From UBA1206 sp045600105 (GTDB lineage Bacteria > Bacillota > Clostridia > Oscillospirales > CAG-382), in NCBI GenBank assembly GCA_045600105.1, contig JAZRXG010000022.1:1-63526 (forward strand): a stretch of 63,526 nt of DNA, given 5' to 3'. The number at the start of each line of letters is the position of its first letter. Within the stretch, counting starts at the first letter, position 1. Both the position numbers and the translations under genes were made by a program. Below the pieces are notes generated by a model, which was given only the letters and a program-made list of their open reading frames with translations, did not search any database and was not told the origin of the DNA. Shown piece after piece: positions 1 to 7,617 of the stretch.

Positions 1-32
1 TATGTCGAAATAAACACCTGCTGAAAACTAAA

Positions 33-64
33 AACAGACTGATATTTTGATTTATCAGTCTGTT
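33..64 (-). terminator. intrinsic terminator of the gltA-acn-icd operon
   Basis: A 12-bp perfect inverted repeat (33-44 with 53-64, 8-nt loop) lies downstream of icd. On the minus strand it is followed by a T-rich run. The stem core AGACTGATA/TATCAGTCT closely resembles the terminator at 51317-51351. Confidence 0.8.
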
Positions 65-159
65 TCTTTATTAAGTGCGCACTTACTCACCACTTATGTG
101 GCATTTGTACTTTGAAACTGTCCTTTAGAACACCGTTTCAACAGCTCCTTTTTATTGTT

Positions 160-1371
160 TTACGCAAGCAGCGAATCGAGAGTCTCTTTGATCTTATCGA
201 TGAAATCGTCGGTGCAGAGTGAATACTTGGTCTCGAGCGTCGAAAGCGCGCAGAGGCCTTTCGTCATATAGCCGCTTTCAACGGTGTCGACCACGGCTTT
301 TTCGAGCTTGTCCGCGAAGCCGCAGAGCTCGGGGATGGAGTCGAGTTCGCCTCTCTTGCGGAGCGCGCCCGTCCACGCGTATATCGTGGCGGTGGGGTTG
401 GTGGACGTCTTTTCGCCTCTGAGGTGCGCGTAGTAATGGCGCTGTACCGTTCCGTGAGCGGCCTCGTATTCGTAAACGCCGTCCGGAGAGATAAGCACGC
501 TCGTCATCATGGCGAGATCGCCGAACGCGTTTGCGACCATGTCGCTCATAACGTCGCCGTCGTAGTTCTTGCACGCCCAGATAAAGCCGCCGTCTGAGCG
601 GATGACGCGTGCGACCGCATCGTCGATGAGGGTGTAGAAATACTCGATGCCCGCTTTTTCGAACTTCTCTTTGTATTCATTTTCGTACATTTCGGCGAAA
701 ATGTCCTTGAATTTGTGGTCGTATTTCTTGGAAATGGTGTCCTTGGTCGAGAACCAGAGCGGAAGCTTCATGTCGAGAGCGCAGTTGAAGCAGCTTCTCG
801 CGAACGCCTTTATCGACTTTTCGGTGTTGTGCATCCCCTGGATGATGCCGTCGCCGTCGAACGACTGGATGAGTATCTTCTGCGTCACTTCACCGTTCTT
901 TTCGACCGTCAGATACGCTTCGCTGCCGCCTTCGACGTTCGTTTCGACAGCCTTGTATACGTCGCCGTAGGCGTGACGCGCTATGACGATGGGCTTTTTC
1001 CACGACGGGATGAACGGAGTTATGCCCTTGACGAGTATGGGGGAACGGAACACGGTGCCGTCGAGGATGGCGCGTATCGTGCCGTTGGGGGATTTCCACA
1101 TTTTTTTGAGCGAGTATTCCTCGACTCTCGCGGCGTTGGGCGTGATGGTGGCGCACTTGACCGCGACGCCGTACTTTTTGGTGGCGTTGGCTGAATCGAC
1201 GGTGACCTGATCGTCGGTGGCGTTTCTGTTCGCGAGTCCGAGATCGTAATACTCGGTCCTGAGGTCAACGTACGGAAGCAGCAGTTTTTCTTTTATTTTT
1301 GCCCACAGTATGCGGGTCATTTCGTCGCCGTCCATTTCGACGAGCGGCGTTTTCATCCGGATCTTTGTCAT
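160..1371 (-). CDS. icd: NADP-dependent isocitrate dehydrogenase
   Basis: Oxidatively decarboxylates isocitrate to 2-oxoglutarate in the cytoplasm, yielding NADPH and the carbon skeleton of glutamate. About 403 residues, the usual length of the dimeric eukaryote-like (type II) NADP enzyme. The N-terminus carries the MDGDEMTRI segment and the C-terminal half YEAAHGTVQRHY, both typical of that subfamily. I place the start at ATG 1371 because AAGGG lies 8 nt upstream; an in-frame GTG at 1380 would leave too little spacing. It is the last gene of a three-gene operon in pathway order (citrate synthase, aconitase, this gene), starting 1 nt after the aconitase stop codon. The operon probably makes glutamate rather than running a full cycle, but no other cycle genes are in view. 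Confidence 0.95.
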   Translation of the reverse strand: MTKIRMKTPLVEMDGDEMTRILWAKIKEKLLLPYVDLRTEYYDLGLANRNATDDQVTVDSANATKKYGVAVKCATITPNAARVEEYSLKKMWKSPNGTIRAILDGTVFRSPILVKGITPFIPSWKKPIVIARHAYGDVYKAVETNVEGGSEAYLTVEKNGEVTQKILIQSFDGDGIIQGMHNTEKSIKAFARSCFNCALDMKLPLWFSTKDTISKKYDHKFKDIFAEMYENEYKEKFEKAGIEYFYTLIDDAVARVIRSDGGFIWACKNYDGDVMSDMVANAFGDLAMMTSVLISPDGVYEYEAAHGTVQRHYYAHLRGEKTSTNPTATIYAWTGALRKRGELDSIPELCGFADKLEKAVVDTVESGYMTKGLCALSTLETKYSLCTDDFIDKIKETLDSLLA

Positions 1372-1372
1372 T

Positions 1373-3301
1373 TCATTCACCCTTCACGGTATTAATAAGT
1401 CCGCCTGCGAGGATACATCCCTTTTCCCTTTCGGAAAGCTCGCAGTCGAGGAGAGCGGTAAAGCCCTTGGTCTTGTTGACGAGCTTCACCCGCGTTCCGT
1501 TCTTTATGCTGTCGTAAGCGCCTTCGATGGTCACTTCGTCGCCGAGCGAGAATTTCGCGTAGTCGTCGGGGTCGGCGAACGTGCACGGAAGTATGCCGTT
1601 GTTGATAAGGTTGGCTTTGTGTATCCTTGCGAACGATTTGGCGGCGACGCATCTTACGCCGAGATAAAGCGGAACGAGCGCCGCGTGTTCACGCGAGGAG
1701 CCCTGACCGTAGTTCGAGCCGCCGATGATGACGCCCGTGCCGAGCTTTTTCATTCTCTCGGGGAAATCGGGGTCGCACACGGTGAAGCAATACTGCGAAA
1801 GGAACGGCACATTGGAGCGGTAAGGCAGTATCTTTGCGCCTGCCGGCATGATGTGGTCGGTGGTGATGTTGTCGCCGACGATGAGCGAAACGACCGAGTC
1901 AACGTTCTTTTCGAGTTCGTGTCCTATCGGGAACGGCTTGATGTTCGGTCCGCGCAGCACTTCGACCTTTTCGGCGTCTGAAACCGAAAGCGGCGGGATT
2001 ATCATATTGTCGTTGGGCTCGAAGGTGGCGGGTTTTGCGAAGGTATAATCGACGTCGAGGGTCCTCGGGTCGGTCAGCACGCCCTTTATCGCGGAGGCGG
2101 CAGCCGTTTCGGGAGAAACGAGGTAAACGCCGGCGTCCTTTGTCCCGCTTCTGCCGAGGAAGTTGCGGTTGAAGGTGCGCAGCGAGATACCGGCGGAATT
2201 AGGCGACTGTCCCATGCCGATGCAGGGACCGCAGGCACATTCGAGCATTCTGGCACCGGAAGCGATTATATCGCCGAGCCCGCCGCTCTTTGCGAGCAGA
2301 CCGAGCACCTGCTTTGAACCGGGCGACACGGTGAGCGATACGGTGGGCGACACGGTATTGCCCTTGAGTATGCAGGCGGCTTTCATAAGATCGTCGTAGG
2401 ACGAGTTGGTGCAGGAGCCTATGCAGCACTGGTCTATCTTCATTCCCGCAAGCTCGGAAATTTTCTTTACGCTGTCGGGAGAATGAGGGCAGGCAGCCAT
2501 CGGTTCGACGGCGGAAAGGTCGAGCTCGATGAGTCCGTCGTATACCGCGTCGGGGTCTGCCTTGAGTTCGACGTACGCGCCGCCTCTCTGCTGACGGACG
2601 AGGAAGTCACGTGTGGTCTCGTCCGACGGGAAGACGGACGTGGTGGCGCCGAGCTCGGTGCCCATATTGGTGATTGTGGCTCTTTCGGGAACGGTGAGCG
2701 ACGCGACGCCGTCACCTGTGTATTCGAATATCTTGCCGACGCCGCCCTTGACGGACAGTCTGCGGAGTATCTCGAGGATAACGTCTTTTGCCGAAACGCC
2801 CTTGGAAAGTCTGCCGGAAAGGCGTATCTCGACGATCTCGGGCATCATGATGTTATAAGGTCTGCCGCCCATGGCGCACGCGACGTCAAGTCCGCCGGCA
2901 CCGAAAGCGAGCATACCGATGCCGCCGCCGGTGGGAGTGTGGGAGTCGGAGCCGATGAGCGTTTTGCCGGGAACACCGAAGCGTTCGAGGTGTACCTGAT
3001 GGCAGATGCCGTTGCCGGGACGCGAGAAATAAAGTCCGTATTTCGCGGCGCAGCTCTGGATGTATCTGTGGTCGTCGGCGTTTTCAAAGCCGGTCTGAAG
3101 CGTGTTGTGGTCGATGTAAGCGACCGAAAGCTCGGTCCTGACGCGTTTTATGCCCATCGCCTCGAACTGCAGATACGCCATCGTGCCGGTGGCGTCCTGG
3201 GTGAGGGTCTGGTCGATTTTAAGGGATACGGGCGTGCCTTTTATCATTTCGCCCGAAACGAGGTGGCTTTTTATAAGTTTTTGTGCAACGTTAAGTCCCA
3301 T
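1373..3301 (-). CDS. acn: aconitate hydratase, short mitochondrial/homoaconitase-like type
   Basis: Isomerises citrate to isocitrate with a [4Fe-4S] cluster. About 642 residues, shorter than the ~890-residue AcnA type and like the compact aconitases common in Clostridia and archaea. The cluster cysteines are visible in SCTNSS (middle of the protein) and CGPCIGMG. The swivel domain near the C-terminus contains NYGQGSSREHAAL, the substrate-binding serine/arginine loop. The start chosen is ATG 3301, with GAGG 8 nt upstream; an in-frame TTG at 3307 is too close to that site. It follows the citrate synthase stop by 2 nt, so translation is probably coupled. Confidence 0.95.
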   Translation of the reverse strand: MGLNVAQKLIKSHLVSGEMIKGTPVSLKIDQTLTQDATGTMAYLQFEAMGIKRVRTELSVAYIDHNTLQTGFENADDHRYIQSCAAKYGLYFSRPGNGICHQVHLERFGVPGKTLIGSDSHTPTGGGIGMLAFGAGGLDVACAMGGRPYNIMMPEIVEIRLSGRLSKGVSAKDVILEILRRLSVKGGVGKIFEYTGDGVASLTVPERATITNMGTELGATTSVFPSDETTRDFLVRQQRGGAYVELKADPDAVYDGLIELDLSAVEPMAACPHSPDSVKKISELAGMKIDQCCIGSCTNSSYDDLMKAACILKGNTVSPTVSLTVSPGSKQVLGLLAKSGGLGDIIASGARMLECACGPCIGMGQSPNSAGISLRTFNRNFLGRSGTKDAGVYLVSPETAAASAIKGVLTDPRTLDVDYTFAKPATFEPNDNMIIPPLSVSDAEKVEVLRGPNIKPFPIGHELEKNVDSVVSLIVGDNITTDHIMPAGAKILPYRSNVPFLSQYCFTVCDPDFPERMKKLGTGVIIGGSNYGQGSSREHAALVPLYLGVRCVAAKSFARIHKANLINNGILPCTFADPDDYAKFSLGDEVTIEGAYDSIKNGTRVKLVNKTKGFTALLDCELSEREKGCILAGGLINTVKGE

Positions 3302-3303
3302 TT

Positions 3304-4710
3304 TCAATGCCTCTTTATGTCAGCGCGGTCTTTGACCGGTATATATTCTTTTTCGCCTCCGAGCGTGACGTACGCCGGACGCATTATGCGGTGGTAGTTG
3401 GTCATTTCTTCTATGCGGTGAGCGCACCAGCCCGCCATTCTCGCGACCGCGAAAAGCGGCGTGTAGAGCTCGGGCGGTATGTCGAGCATACGGTAGACCA
3501 TTCCCGAGAAAAGGTCGAAGTTGGCGCACAGGCTCTCGGTGCTTCTCTTTCCGCTTCCGGCGATCACTCCGGGAGCGAGACGCTCTATTGCAAGAAGGAG
3601 CTGCATATCGTCCTCGTAGCCCATCTTTTTGGAAAGCGGGATGGCGTTTGCCTTGATTATTTCGGCACGCGGGTCGCTCTTGGTATATACGGCGTGGCCG
3701 ATACCGTAGATGAGTCCCGATCTGTCGCCGGCTTCTTTATTCAGGATCTTTTTGAGGTACGCTCTCAGTTCATCGTCGTCCTTGAGGTCTTTTACGTTCG
3801 CCTTGATATCGTCGACCATGCTTATGGCTTTCTGGTTGGCGCCGCCGTGACGCGGTCCCTTGAGCGAGCCGATCGCCGCCGCTATCGCCGAATAGGTATC
3901 GGTGCCGGACGAGGTGACGAGCCTGCACGTGAAGGTGGAGTTGTTGCCGCCGCCGTGCTCCGCGTGGAGTATCATCATTATATCAAGAAGCTTTGCTTCG
4001 TCGTGGGTGAATCTGCGGTCGATACGCATGGTGGAAAGAATGTTTTCGGCAATCGAAAGCCCCTTGACGGGAGGATGGAAGAAGAGCGACGAATGGTCGT
4101 AATAGCGCTTTTTGACCTGATACGCGTTGACCATTATGGTCGAAATACGCGCGATGAGCTCGATGGACTGACGGAAGATGTTCTCGAGCGACATATTATC
4201 GACGTCGTCGTCATAGCTGTACAGAGCGAGCACGCTGCGGGCGAGCTTGTTCATGATGTCGGGCGACGGCGCCTTGATTATCATGTCCTCGACGAATCCG
4301 TACGGCAGTTCGCGCACGTCCTCGAGAAGCTTGGTGAAATGGTTTAGCTGACGCTCGGACGGCAGATAGCCGAAGAGCAGGAGCCAGACGACTTCCTCAA
4401 AGCCGAATCTGTCTTCCTTCACGCAGTTGTTGATGAGGTCGTTCACGTCGAAGCCGCGGTAGAAGAGTCTGCCATCGTCGGGCACTCTCACGCCGTCGAC
4501 CATCTTGTAGCCGTGGACGTTGCTTATCATCGTGGCACCCGCGAGCACGCCGGTGCCGTCGGCGTTGCGGAGCCCCTTCTTTATATCCTTGCCGACGGTC
4601 TGCGACTCGTCGACTATAAGATGCGAGCGGCATTCCTCGCAGTAGAATCTGAGCCTTTCGTTGAGCGCGGCGGAATCGCCCGACGCGCGGTTATCGTAGT
4701 AAGAATTCAA
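3304..4710 (-). CDS. gltA: citrate synthase, probably starting at TTG
   Basis: Condenses oxaloacetate and acetyl-CoA. About 468 residues. Active-site regions are visible: HAEHGGGNNSTF (first His), GPRHGGANQKA, and YGIGHAVYTKSDPRA. The family is usually 370-440 residues; the extra N-terminal ~45 residues include a CEEC pair of unknown role. Start: ATG at 4725 has no ribosome binding site, while TTG at 4710 has GGGAG at proper distance (the bases just after that ATG form the site), so TTG is preferred. First gene of the operon, with a clear promoter at 4768-4796. A 2-methylcitrate synthase role cannot be excluded, but the acn-icd neighbours favour citrate synthase. Confidence 0.92.
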   Translation of the reverse strand: MNSYYDNRASGDSAALNERLRFYCEECRSHLIVDESQTVGKDIKKGLRNADGTGVLAGATMISNVHGYKMVDGVRVPDDGRLFYRGFDVNDLINNCVKEDRFGFEEVVWLLLFGYLPSERQLNHFTKLLEDVRELPYGFVEDMIIKAPSPDIMNKLARSVLALYSYDDDVDNMSLENIFRQSIELIARISTIMVNAYQVKKRYYDHSSLFFHPPVKGLSIAENILSTMRIDRRFTHDEAKLLDIMMILHAEHGGGNNSTFTCRLVTSSGTDTYSAIAAAIGSLKGPRHGGANQKAISMVDDIKANVKDLKDDDELRAYLKKILNKEAGDRSGLIYGIGHAVYTKSDPRAEIIKANAIPLSKKMGYEDDMQLLLAIERLAPGVIAGSGKRSTESLCANFDLFSGMVYRMLDIPPELYTPLFAVARMAGWCAHRIEEMTNYHRIMRPAYVTLGGEKEYIPVKDRADIKRH

Positions 4711-4767
4711 TGCAGTCACTCCCATAGTGAAAATACGGCTTTTCGCGTCTTTTCGTATAATGCCGTA

Positions 4768-4796
4768 ATTATATCAGCGCCGAACCGTTTTGTCAA
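4768..4796 (-). promoter_or_regulatory. vegetative promoter of gltA-acn-icd
   Basis: Reading the minus strand: TTGACA (4796-4791), 17-nt spacer, TATAAT (4773-4768). Perfect sigma-A consensus; predicted transcript start near 4761, about 50 nt before the TTG start codon. Confidence 0.9.
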
Positions 4797-4928
4797 GACA
4801 TTTTTGCAAGAAATATGTGTTTAATATTCATTTTATTCCTACCAGTCGTTTTTGTGAAGGCGTTTTTCACGGTATATTTGAAAGATGCAGTTTTCAATGT
4901 GCAAATCGCATTTTTCAGAAGCGTATAA

Positions 4929-4956
4929 AAAGCGCAGCCCCGAAGGTCTGCGCTTT
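4929..4956 (-). terminator. terminator of the acyl-CoA synthetase gene
   Basis: Stem AAAGCGCAG/CTGCGCTTT (4929-4937 with 4948-4956), followed on the minus strand by TTTTTAT. Ends transcription of the gene at 4962. The ~130 bp between here and the gltA promoter are AT-rich and I see nothing coding in them. Confidence 0.8.
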
Positions 4957-4961
4957 ATGGT

Positions 4962-7226
4962 TTATTTTCTTATCTCGCTTCTCTTTATCTTGCCGCTGAT
5001 GGTCTTGGGCAGGCTGTCGACGAACTCGATGATGCGGGGGTACTTGTAAGGCGCGGTGTGCGTCTTGACATAGTTCTTTATCTCGTTCTTTAGCTCTTCC
5101 GACGGCTCTTTTCCGTTCGTGAGAACGATGGTAGCCTTGACGACCTGACCTCTTATCTCGTCGGGCGCGCCCGTAACGGCACATTCGAGAACGTAGGGCA
5201 GTTCCATAAGAACGGATTCTATCTCGAACGGCCCTATGCGGTAGCCCGAGGACTTGATGACGTCGTCCACGCGTCCGACGTACCAGTAGTAGCCGTCCTC
5301 GTCACGCCACGCGGTGTCGCCGGTGTGATACCAGCCGTCGTGACGCACCTCCGCCGTTCTGTCGGGGTTGAGGTAGTAGCAGTCGAAAAGTCCGGGCACT
5401 TCTTTTTCGGTGGAGATGACGATCTCGCCCACCTTGCCGACCGAGCAGAACTCGCCGTTTTCGTCCATGAGCTCGACCTTGTACTGCGGATTGGGCTTGC
5501 CGAGGGAACCGACCTTGGTCTCCATACCGTGCAGGTTGCCGATGACGAGAGTGGTCTCGGTCTGACCGAACGCCTCGCGGAGTCCGATGCCCGTCGCCTG
5601 ACGGAACTGGTTGAACACCTCGGGGTTGAGGGCTTCGCCGGCTATGGTCGCGTGCTGAAGGGTCGAAAAATCGTATTTCGTGAGGTCTTCCCTGATGAAG
5701 AAGCGATACATGGTGGGAGGAGCGCAGAACGTGGTGATGCCGTATTTCGCGAACAGCGGCAGAATGTCGTCAGCCGCGAATCTGTTGAAGTCATACACGA
5801 ACACGCAGGTCTCGCAGAGCCACTGACCGTAAAGCTTGCCCCAGAGCGCTTTGCCCCAGCCGGTGTCGGCGATGGTGAAATGTATTCCGCCGGGGTCGAC
5901 GTTGTGCCACCATCTTGCGGTGACGACGTGACCGAGCGGATAGGTCGCCTTGTGGAGCGTGATCTTGGGATATCCGGTAGTGCCGGACGTGAAGAACATG
6001 ATCTGAGGATCGTCCTTGGACGTTTCGATCCTTTCGAGGGTGTCGGGATAGAGCGCGATGGTCTTGTTGAAGGTCTTCCAGCCCTCTCTTTCGCCGTTGG
6101 CGATTATCTTGGTCTTGAGGGTGGGGCACTTGATCTCGGCGGCTTCGACCTGCTCGGGGCATTTGTCCTCGGCTGTGCAGACGATCGCCGTGACCTTGGC
6201 GGCGTTGAAGCGGTATTCGTAGTCGTGCGCCATGAGCAGGCTCGTGGCGGGAATGGCGACGGCGCCTATCTTGTGGAGCGCGATCATCGCGATCCAGAAC
6301 TGATAGTGACGTTTGAGGACGAGCATTACCCTGTCGCCCTTTTTGATGCCGAGCCCGAGGAACATATTGGCGGCTCTGTTGGAAAGCAGCGAAATGTCGC
6401 GGAACGTGAAGTCCTTTTCTTCCTTGGACGAGGAAAGCCAGAGGAGAGCGCGTTTGTCGGGTATCTTCTTTGCGAGCTCGTCAACGACGTCGTAGCCGTA
6501 GTTGAAGTTTTCGGGAATGTTGAACTTTATGTCCTTAAGAGCGCCGTTCTCGTCAACGGTCTCTTCGACGAACTTCCTGTATATAAGGTCGTCGTATTTA
6601 TATTTGTCGTCGGGCTTCTTCGCCTTTTCGGTCTCGATCTCTTTTTCGCCGTTTTCGGCGGAGTTGTCCTTGAGAACGATGGAAAGGAAGGTGCAGTCCT
6701 TGCCCTCGGCGGCGACCATGCCGTGACGGTGCGACGAATCGTAGCATATCGAATCGCCCTCGCGCAGATATTCGATGTGGCCGTCGAGCTGTACCTTGAG
6801 CACGCCGCTTATGACGTAGTCCATCTCCTGACCCTTGTGCGTGGTGAGCGCGATCGGGGTACATTCGAGGAACGGGTCGTATTTCGCGGTGACGACGAAC
6901 GGCTCCGCCATTCTGTTTTTGAGATAAGGCGCGATGTGACGGTACTCGAATTCCGAGCGTCTCTTTATGAGCATGCCTTCGCCCTTGCGGGTGAGGTTGT
7001 AGAAGGACAGAGTGGGATTCGATCCGCTGACGAGCTCCGAAATATCCATTCCGAGCTTTTTGGAGCACTTGAAAAGGAAAGCGAACGAATAGTCGTTGTC
7101 TCCGCTTTCGAGCGTTTTGTAAACGTCGGGCGAAACGTCGGTGGCTTTTGCCATTTCTTCCACCGAAATGTGCAGGATGTCACGCGCCCACTTGAGACGT
7201 TCGGCTATCATTTTTGTCTGTTCCAT
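4962..7226 (-). CDS. acyl-CoA synthetase with N-terminal XRE-cupin domain, under an Ile T-box
   Basis: About 754 residues. Residues ~1-65 form an XRE-type helix-turn-helix; ~95-165 a cupin barrel (QEMDYVISGVLKVQL then YDSSHRHGM); the rest is a full AMP-forming acyl-CoA synthetase with phosphate loop FFTSGTTGYPKI, adenylate motif YHTGDTAW, hinge GRVDDVIKSSGYRIGP and the C-terminal catalytic lysine in PKTISGKIKRSEIR. It therefore should activate a carboxylic acid to its CoA ester; the acid is not readable from sequence. XRE-cupin proteins are normally stand-alone regulators, so this is an effector-enzyme fusion. Start ATG 7226 follows AAGGAGAT; a longer in-frame reading to 7307 runs into the riboswitch terminator. 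The isoleucine T-box suggests a branched-chain acid such as 2-methylbutyrate, which is inference only. Confidence 0.9.
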   Translation of the reverse strand: MEQTKMIAERLKWARDILHISVEEMAKATDVSPDVYKTLESGDNDYSFAFLFKCSKKLGMDISELVSGSNPTLSFYNLTRKGEGMLIKRRSEFEYRHIAPYLKNRMAEPFVVTAKYDPFLECTPIALTTHKGQEMDYVISGVLKVQLDGHIEYLREGDSICYDSSHRHGMVAAEGKDCTFLSIVLKDNSAENGEKEIETEKAKKPDDKYKYDDLIYRKFVEETVDENGALKDIKFNIPENFNYGYDVVDELAKKIPDKRALLWLSSSKEEKDFTFRDISLLSNRAANMFLGLGIKKGDRVMLVLKRHYQFWIAMIALHKIGAVAIPATSLLMAHDYEYRFNAAKVTAIVCTAEDKCPEQVEAAEIKCPTLKTKIIANGEREGWKTFNKTIALYPDTLERIETSKDDPQIMFFTSGTTGYPKITLHKATYPLGHVVTARWWHNVDPGGIHFTIADTGWGKALWGKLYGQWLCETCVFVYDFNRFAADDILPLFAKYGITTFCAPPTMYRFFIREDLTKYDFSTLQHATIAGEALNPEVFNQFRQATGIGLREAFGQTETTLVIGNLHGMETKVGSLGKPNPQYKVELMDENGEFCSVGKVGEIVISTEKEVPGLFDCYYLNPDRTAEVRHDGWYHTGDTAWRDEDGYYWYVGRVDDVIKSSGYRIGPFEIESVLMELPYVLECAVTGAPDEIRGQVVKATIVLTNGKEPSEELKNEIKNYVKTHTAPYKYPRIIEFVDSLPKTISGKIKRSEIRK

Positions 7227-7250
7227 AATAATCTCCTTAAAATAAAATTT

Positions 7251-7276
7251 ACCTTGTCTCTGCAAAGAGACAAGGT
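7251..7276 (-). terminator. T-box terminator hairpin
   Basis: Perfect 11-bp stem (7251-7261 with 7266-7276) with a 4-nt loop, followed on the minus strand by AAATTTTATTTT and then the AAGGAGAT ribosome binding site. The 5' half also pairs with the antiterminator segment, giving mutually exclusive folds. Confidence 0.8.
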
Positions 7277-7490
7277 AAAATGCCTTGCTTGTAAACCACT
7301 CCCGCAAAAAGCGTCTGTCAACGCCTTTCCTTTATACGGCGGAAAAAACCGTACACGCTTGAATATCGGCGTGTCCGCTCGGAGGTGATAAGAATGACGT
7401 TCTTTTACTGCCTCGCACCGTACGGCAGCTCTCTGAAAAAGTTTGTCGTCAGACCCGTGTCCTCGTCAACGCGTTTATATTTAACAAGAT
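7251..7490 (-). promoter_or_regulatory. T-box riboswitch, isoleucine specifier, upstream of acyl-CoA synthetase
   Basis: Minus-strand leader fits T-box architecture step by step. Stem I base GCGU/ACGC (7472-7469 with 7372-7369); GAGG/CCUC helix next to the GA/kink-turn motif; AG bulge AGAGA (7434-7430); distal helix GCUGCC/GGCAGU enclosing the loop with GGUGCGA (7419-7413); then GAAC and the conserved ACCUCCGAGC block. The triplet just before that block is AUC (7389-7387), the specifier position, decoding isoleucine. Downstream, GGGA/UCUC and CAAG/CUUG helices flank a bulge with UGGU (7298-7295), which would pair with tRNA ends ACCA, matching the A discriminator of tRNA-Ile. The canonical bulge UGGNACC is altered to UGGUUUA. 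This region is also the only gene-free stretch over 300 bp in the window. Confidence 0.85.
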
Positions 7491-7496
7491 ACGGTC

Positions 7497-7525
7497 TTTA
7501 TACCACCTTTTTTTCCGTTTGTCAA
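7497..7525 (-). promoter_or_regulatory. promoter of the T-box / acyl-CoA synthetase transcript
   Basis: Minus strand TTGACA (7525-7520), 17-nt spacer, TATAAA (7502-7497). Predicted start near 7490, just upstream of T-box Stem I. Confidence 0.88.
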
Positions 7526-7555
7526 TAGTTTTCGGCAAAAATACCCGGCGTTTCG

Positions 7556-7584
7556 TTGACAAAGCGGCGGCGTTATGATAGAAT
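7556..7584 (+). promoter_or_regulatory. promoter of polA-rsmI
   Basis: TTGACA (7556-7561), 17-nt spacer, TAGAAT (7579-7584). Predicted start near 7591, which rules out the in-frame ATG at 7588 as the polA start. Confidence 0.85.
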
Positions 7585-7617
7585 AGGATGAAAAATAATG
7601 AAAATACGGGTGATAGT

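Noticed and set aside
4711..4725. ATG start for citrate synthase at 4725
   Set aside because: No ribosome site upstream; the GGGAG immediately after this ATG fits the TTG at 4710 instead.
7394..7528. 44-codon plus-strand ORF with a perfect-looking GGAGGTGATAAG ribosome site
   Set aside because: The ribosome-site match is the reverse complement of the conserved T-box segment CUUAUCACCUCC; the ORF lies antisense to the riboswitch and has no promoter of its own.
7588..7617. Longer polA starting at ATG 7588
   Set aside because: The promoter at 7556-7584 puts the transcript start at about 7591, downstream of that ATG.
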